Program-made: the position numbers and the translations under genes
Notes under the pieces: generated by a model
What the model saw: the letters and a program-made list of their open reading frames with translations, nothing else
Told to the model about the DNA's origin: nothing
Database searches by the model: none
NCBI RefSeq assembly: GCF_026460885.1
Contig: NZ_JAOVZW010000001.1
Location: forward strand, 310,001 to 374,000
Source of the DNA: Chryseobacterium formosum
GTDB taxonomy: Bacteria > Bacteroidota > Bacteroidia > Flavobacteriales > Weeksellaceae
Direction: 5' to 3'
DNA: 64,000 nucleotides
Part shown: positions 60,047-64,000 of the stretch, piece by piece
How positions within the stretch are numbered: position 1 is the stretch's first letter
Layout: each line of letters begins with the position of its first letter

Positions 60047-60628
60047 AAAAACTTTTATCCATCTCACAGTTATTCGAAAGAAGAATTGGATGAAATAAGA
60101 AAGAAATTTTTAGAAAAAACAAAAAATTTCGATTACGATAAGCTTGCAGATTTTATTTTTAATAAAATTGATTTAAAAGGATTTAAATCAAAAATGATTA
60201 CCTTAGAAATCGCAAGTTTTTCACAAATGGCGGGTTGTGGACAGGATAGAACAGATTACTCTCCAACAAATCTAAGAGTAAATTTGGCTTCAGAATTGTT
60301 TTGGAATGAGAGAAATTTTACAAAATTTGTGAATAAATTTCCTTCAAAGATCGTTTTTCCATACAGCGAAAATGAAGATGTAAATAAAAAAATACAATCA
60401 TTTAAAAAGATTTATTCTAAAAAAAGTGAAGGAATAACTTTTTATAATGCAAAAAATAATTTTAAAGAATTAGATAATAAACAAATTGACCCTTACAAAA
60501 GCTTTCAGATATATATTTTCTTTCAAGGAAATGATGAAATTTTTGTCAAGGTAAATGAAAATTCAGATTTAGAAAGAAAATATTTTCTATTACAAGCTAA
60601 AGGAAATACCTTTATACAATTAAATTAA
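59666..60628 (+). CDS. Thrombospondin type 3 repeat protein B
   Basis: ATG at 59666 gives 320 residues. The signal peptide and N-terminal region closely match protein A, and the TSP3-like units are DEDGDGVLFYLDHCPKEV, DFDADGVIDKDDACPTVA and DTDGDGILDKDDACPTIP. The C-terminal 190 residues differ from those of protein A apart from a possible short FWN-containing stretch (KFWNNKALEMF against LFWNERNFTKF). The gene is 97 bases after protein A and 3 bases before rnr. Function unknown; a surface or periplasmic location is inferred. Confidence 0.75.
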   Translation: MKTYFTFFFFLIIFFANGQEIIDKEAFKKCKKEFSKKICLSDEDGDGVLFYLDHCPKEVGSAENDGCPWPDFDADGVIDKDDACPTVAGPPENNGCPWPDTDGDGILDKDDACPTIPGIPAEEGCPKKNFYPSHSYSKEELDEIRKKFLEKTKNFDYDKLADFIFNKIDLKGFKSKMITLEIASFSQMAGCGQDRTDYSPTNLRVNLASELFWNERNFTKFVNKFPSKIVFPYSENEDVNKKIQSFKKIYSKKSEGITFYNAKNNFKELDNKQIDPYKSFQIYIFFQGNDEIFVKVNENSDLERKYFLLQAKGNTFIQLN

Positions 60629-60631
60629 AAA

Positions 60632-62782
60632 ATGGCAAAAAAGAAAAAATATATAAGTCAGAAAAACGATCATAAATTAATGGAAATCGGAAGATTGATC
60701 ATGAAATTTATGAATCAAAATCAAACCAAATTATACAATTACAAACAGATCTCTGACGGAATTGATCACAAAAATCCTCGTCAAAGAGAAATGGTAATTC
60801 AGGCTTTGCACAAATTGTTGGCAAACCAAAGAATTAAAGAAACCGAAAAAGGCAAATTCAGTATTAATCTTAATATTGAAGGTACTTTAACGGGAACTAT
60901 TGATTTCAACCAAAGCGGAAATGCTTACGTTACTGTAGAGAATTTAAAAGAAGATATTTTTGTTCACTCAAAAAACGTGAAAGACGCTTTACAGGGCGAT
61001 AAAGTTCTGATTGTTACTTACAATTTTAAAGGTAAGAAATTGGAAGGTTCCGTTTTGGAAGTTCTGGAAAGAAAAAGATCAGAATTTGTGGGAACTTTCC
61101 AATTGGTTCCTCATAAAGAATTTGGTTTTGTAGTTTGTGATAAAAAAACAATCAACACAGATATTTTTATTCCAAAAGGAAAAATAAACGGAGCTGAAAA
61201 CGGTAATAAAGTCGTTGTAAAAATGACAGAATGGAAAGCCGGAGACAAAAATCCTGAAGGAGAAATTCTACAGGTTTTAGGTAATCCGGGAGATCATGAA
61301 ACTGAGATCCATTCTATTCTTGCAGAATACGGCTTACCATACGAATTCCCTGAAGAAGTGGAAAGAGATGCTGATAAAATCGACCGTAGAATTACAGATG
61401 AAGAAGCGGCAAAACGTTGGGATATGCGTGATGTTTTAACATTTACAATTGACCCGAAAGATGCCAAAGATTTCGATGATGCTTTATCGATGAGAAAACT
61501 TGAAAACGGAAATTGGGAAGTTGGAGTTCACATTGCAGACGTTTCTCATTATGTAGTTCCGGGAACTATTTTGGATGATGAAGCGTATGAAAGAGCAACT
61601 TCAGTTTACCTTGTAGACAGAGTTGTACCGATGCTTCCTGAAGTTTTGAGTAATGATGTTTGCTCACTTCGTCCGAATGAAGATAAATATACTTTCTCAG
61701 CAGTTTTTGAATTGAATGACAAAGCTGAAATTCAGAAAGAATGGTTTGGTAGAACGGTCATTCATTCCGACAGAAGATTCACGTATGAAGAAGCTCAGGA
61801 AAGAATTGAGACCAAAGAAGGCGATTTGCAGGAAGAAATTAATGTTTTGGACGGATTAGCCAAAATCATGCGTGGTGAACGTATCAGAAACGGTGCAATT
61901 ACATTTGACAGAAGTGAAGTTCGGTTCAATTTAGATGAAAATAATCAGCCGATTGGAGTTTACTTTAAAATCAGCAAAGATTCGAATCATTTGATTGAAG
62001 AATTTATGTTGTTGGCAAATAAAAAAGTATCAGAATTTGTTTCGCTGAAAAATGGAAGACCAAACGGAAATACCTTTATTTACAGAATTCATGACGATCC
62101 GGATCCTGCAAAATTGGAAGCTTTAAGAGATTTTGTTTCCACTTTCGGATACAAAATAGATTTGGCAAACACCAAAAAAGTAGCAGAATCGTTAAATACT
62201 TTGTTGAAAGACGTTAAAGGAAAAGGAGAAGAAAATATGATAGAGACTTTGGCGATGCGTAGCATGAGCAAAGCGGTTTATTCTACCGAACCGATTGGTC
62301 ACTACGGTTTAGGATTCGATTATTATTCGCATTTTACCTCTCCTATTCGTCGTTATCCCGATTTGCTTGCTCACAGATTGTTGCAGCATTATTTGGATGG
62401 AGGAAAATCTCCCGACAGAAATGAGTTAGAAGAAAAATCTAAACATTGCAGCGCCAGAGAACGTTTGGCAGCCGATGCTGAGAGAGATTCAATTAAATTC
62501 ATGCAGGTAAAATTCATGGAAAAACATTTGGGAGAAACGTTCACAGGCGTAATTTCCGGAGTCGCAGAATTTGGTTTTTGGGTTCAGATTCCTGAAAATG
62601 GAGCTGAAGGTTTAATTAAATTGAGAGATTTGATGGATGATTCTTATACCTACGACAAAACGACTCATGCCGTTTATGGTTCCCGAACAGGAAACAGATA
62701 CCAATTGGGTGACGAGCTTCAAATAAAAGTTATAAAAGCAAATTTGATTGCAAAACAACTTGATTTTAAGATTGTTGAATAA
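60632..62782 (+). CDS. rnr: Ribonuclease R
   Basis: The protein has 716 residues. A lysine-rich start and a winged-helix-like domain precede two cold-shock domains, the RNB catalytic domain (TIDPKDAKDFDDALSM with the metal-binding aspartates) and a C-terminal S1 domain (LGETFTGVISGVAEFGFWVQ). It is a 3'-5' exoribonuclease that degrades structured RNA. The C-terminal basic tail found in some species is absent. Its stop overlaps the next start by one base (TAATG). Confidence 0.95.
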   Translation: MAKKKKYISQKNDHKLMEIGRLIMKFMNQNQTKLYNYKQISDGIDHKNPRQREMVIQALHKLLANQRIKETEKGKFSINLNIEGTLTGTIDFNQSGNAYVTVENLKEDIFVHSKNVKDALQGDKVLIVTYNFKGKKLEGSVLEVLERKRSEFVGTFQLVPHKEFGFVVCDKKTINTDIFIPKGKINGAENGNKVVVKMTEWKAGDKNPEGEILQVLGNPGDHETEIHSILAEYGLPYEFPEEVERDADKIDRRITDEEAAKRWDMRDVLTFTIDPKDAKDFDDALSMRKLENGNWEVGVHIADVSHYVVPGTILDDEAYERATSVYLVDRVVPMLPEVLSNDVCSLRPNEDKYTFSAVFELNDKAEIQKEWFGRTVIHSDRRFTYEEAQERIETKEGDLQEEINVLDGLAKIMRGERIRNGAITFDRSEVRFNLDENNQPIGVYFKISKDSNHLIEEFMLLANKKVSEFVSLKNGRPNGNTFIYRIHDDPDPAKLEALRDFVSTFGYKIDLANTKKVAESLNTLLKDVKGKGEENMIETLAMRSMSKAVYSTEPIGHYGLGFDYYSHFTSPIRRYPDLLAHRLLQHYLDGGKSPDRNELEEKSKHCSARERLAADAERDSIKFMQVKFMEKHLGETFTGVISGVAEFGFWVQIPENGAEGLIKLRDLMDDSYTYDKTTHAVYGSRTGNRYQLGDELQIKVIKANLIAKQLDFKIVE

Positions 62783-63306
62783 TGACGAAAGTTGACAAAT
62801 CAATCATTTTTAGTATTTTAAACATAGTTTTACTGGTCACAATAGTCTTTAAAACAGTTCTCAACTTTTATTGGTTTGTTGCAATTATCGGTTTACTTTG
62901 TGTGATTATTAACAGATTTATTAATAAAAAAATTATTAAGATTAAAAATGAAGATAAGAAGTACTTTTTTGGAGTCATTTTTCCATTTTTAGTTAATGTT
63001 TTTTTTATGATAAATTATTTTACGGGAATGAATCCCCAAAAAGAAACATATTGTTTTAAGAACATGATTGCTGAAGTTGGTGGAAGAAATAGTCATCAAA
63101 AAGGCAAAACCACCTATATTTATTTAAGTGGAGATGCCTATAAATATTCTTATATGACAAGAAGTTTTTTTATTGATTACAAAAAAATGTGGGGTAATAA
63201 TGAAATCATTTACACTTTTGAAAGAGGTATTTTTGGATTAAAAGTGAGAAAAGATTTTAAATTTGTTTATAATAAAAATTGCCCTGATAATTATTTGAAT
63301 TTTTAA
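62782..63306 (+). CDS. Membrane protein of unknown function
   Basis: The protein has 174 residues with three hydrophobic segments (about 8-26, 29-45, 62-80) and a soluble, aromatic-rich C-terminal part (about 90-174) with two cysteines. No domain was recognised. Its ATG overlaps the rnr stop (TAATG), so it is translated with rnr. A terminator follows. Function unknown. Confidence 0.65.
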   Translation: MTKVDKSIIFSILNIVLLVTIVFKTVLNFYWFVAIIGLLCVIINRFINKKIIKIKNEDKKYFFGVIFPFLVNVFFMINYFTGMNPQKETYCFKNMIAEVGGRNSHQKGKTTYIYLSGDAYKYSYMTRSFFIDYKKMWGNNEIIYTFERGIFGLKVRKDFKFVYNKNCPDNYLNF

Positions 63307-63324
63307 AACTTAATACAATAATTT

Positions 63325-63352
63325 AAAGACTGCAGTTTTGCGGTCTTTTTTT
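63325..63352 (+). terminator. Terminator after the membrane-protein gene
   Basis: AAAGACTGCA (63325-63334) pairs with TGCGGTCTTT (63339-63348) with one T-G pair and a 4-nt loop, then a T-run. Confidence 0.85.
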
Positions 63353-63385
63353 GTTTTTGAAATCCTAATTTTTTTAATAGTGGTT

Positions 63386-63460
63386 AATTTCACGCAGATA
63401 AAGCTAAGTACGCAGATTTTTTAATGATAGAAATCTGTTTAATCTGCAAAATCAACGAGA
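63386..63460. repeat. Degenerate 'ACGCAGATT' intergenic repeat
   Basis: Units such as TTTCACGCAGATAAAG, TACGCAGATTTT, AATCTGTTTAATCTGC repeat in both orientations over 75 bases. It is related to the block at 16586-16740. No coding or regulatory role is visible. Confidence 0.5.
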
Positions 63461-63531
63461 AGTTTAGAAATAAATTCAATGTATAAACCCAATAAATTCT
63501 TTATTTAAAACTCCAATAAAAATATAATCTT

Positions 63532-63539
63532 TAAATTTG
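63532..63539 (+). promoter_or_regulatory. -7 element upstream of the LysE-type gene
   Basis: TAAATTTG matches TAnnTTTG and lies 19 bases before the ATG at 63559. No clear -33 TTG was seen. Confidence 0.45.
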
Positions 63540-63558
63540 GGTTTGAAACAAATTTTTA

Positions 63559-64000
63559 ATGTTTGAACTCATATTTTCTGCCATAGGTTTAGGCTTTATG
63601 CTGAGTCTCGTTTTTATCGGGCCTATTTTTTTTCTGTTAATCGAAACCAGCTTTACAAGAGGTCCAAAACATGCTTTGGCATTAGACTTTGGTGTTATTA
63701 CGGCAGATTTGTTGTGCATTATTGCGGCTTATTATGCAAGTGCAGATATTGTTGATTTAATCGACAAACATCCAGGATTTTACAGAATTACCTCAATTCT
63801 TATTCTCACCTACGGAATTATCATGATGGTTACGAAAACCAAAATGCACATGCCCGGAGAAGAGAAAATAATCAGTCAGAATTACTTTAAAACATTTCTC
63901 AATGGTTTTTTATTAAATCTTTTGAATGTAGGAGTAATTCTTTTTTGGTTAGTGACAGTAATTGGGGTGAGAAATCAATATCCGGATACAGAAACACTTA
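63559..64000 (+). CDS. LysE-family amino acid exporter, 3' end outside window
   Basis: The frame starts at ATG 63559 and is open to the window end (147 codons). It begins with a hydrophobic helix (FELIFSAIGLGFMLSLVFIG) followed by PIFFLLIETSFTRGPKHALA, which matches the GPxxxxxxxxxxxRGxxxG-like N-terminal motif of LysE/RhtB exporters, and two further helices. It would export amino acids or similar small metabolites across the inner membrane. The C-terminal part is missing only because the window ends. Confidence 0.82.
   Translation, partial: MFELIFSAIGLGFMLSLVFIGPIFFLLIETSFTRGPKHALALDFGVITADLLCIIAAYYASADIVDLIDKHPGFYRITSILILTYGIIMMVTKTKMHMPGEEKIISQNYFKTFLNGFLLNLLNVGVILFWLVTVIGVRNQYPDTETL

Overview
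This is a low-GC chromosomal window from a member of the Bacteroidota, class Flavobacteriia, most likely a Chryseobacterium-like Weeksellaceae genome (genus inferred). Support comes from -7 promoter elements of the TAnnTTTG type, signal peptides ending in SFSQ or NAQ-like sites, a type IX secretion (T9SS) sorting domain, a TonB-dependent receptor with a carboxypeptidase-like N-terminal domain, a MurF-alanine racemase fusion, 2TM-domain proteins and many short intergenic inverted repeats. No prophage, insertion sequence, integrase or CRISPR array was recognised.

Layout. 0-10 kb: the 3' part of a DUF885 metallopeptidase, small genes, nth, a peroxiredoxin, a minus-strand run tolC-like/sprT-like/manC/secreted protein/GNAT, folC, then four tRNA-Val copies in a 105-bp tandem repeat. 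10-19 kb: glycosyltransferases GT2, GT9 and GT4 with sufE, then clpC, an outer membrane protein, mnmA and an intergenic repeat with a very strong hairpin. 19-28 kb: a two-component locus made of a LytTR response regulator, a histidine kinase fused to a 2TM domain, four free-standing 2TM proteins, a periplasmic protein and a TonB-dependent receptor, with a T9SS cargo gene in its middle. 28-42 kb: an AraC/GyrI-like regulator, sodC, a tail-specific protease, surE, a radical-SAM/small membrane/Lgt-like operon, guaC, a frameshifted TPR-HTH regulator, fabG, rsmI and an acidic repeat protein. 42.7-64 kb, almost all plus strand: tdk, murF-alr, a patatin-barrel protein, ybeY, mnmG between two perfect parS palindromes, a methyltransferase, pgk (minus), an AT-rich region with DnaA-box-like sites, a DUF4139 protein, rpiB, a four-gene accessory block with thrombospondin type 3 repeats, rnr, and the 5' part of a LysE-type transporter.

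The most interesting points are these. (1) Matching LytTR-type direct repeats lie 33-34 bp upstream of consensus -7 elements in front of both the 2TM/response-regulator operon and the TonB-receptor operon, which suggests one autoregulated envelope regulon. (2) A Tes/MJ0619-like radical SAM enzyme sits in an operon with an Lgt-like protein that lacks key Lgt residues, and the operon is bracketed by two related inverted-repeat elements; this may be an undescribed lipid or lipoprotein modification module. (3) The two middle tRNA-Val copies are chimeras with mismatched acceptor stems. (4) Two parS sites and a cluster of DnaA-box-like sites place the window close to the chromosome origin. (5) An 11-A run frameshifts a TPR-HTH regulator and could be a phase-variable switch.
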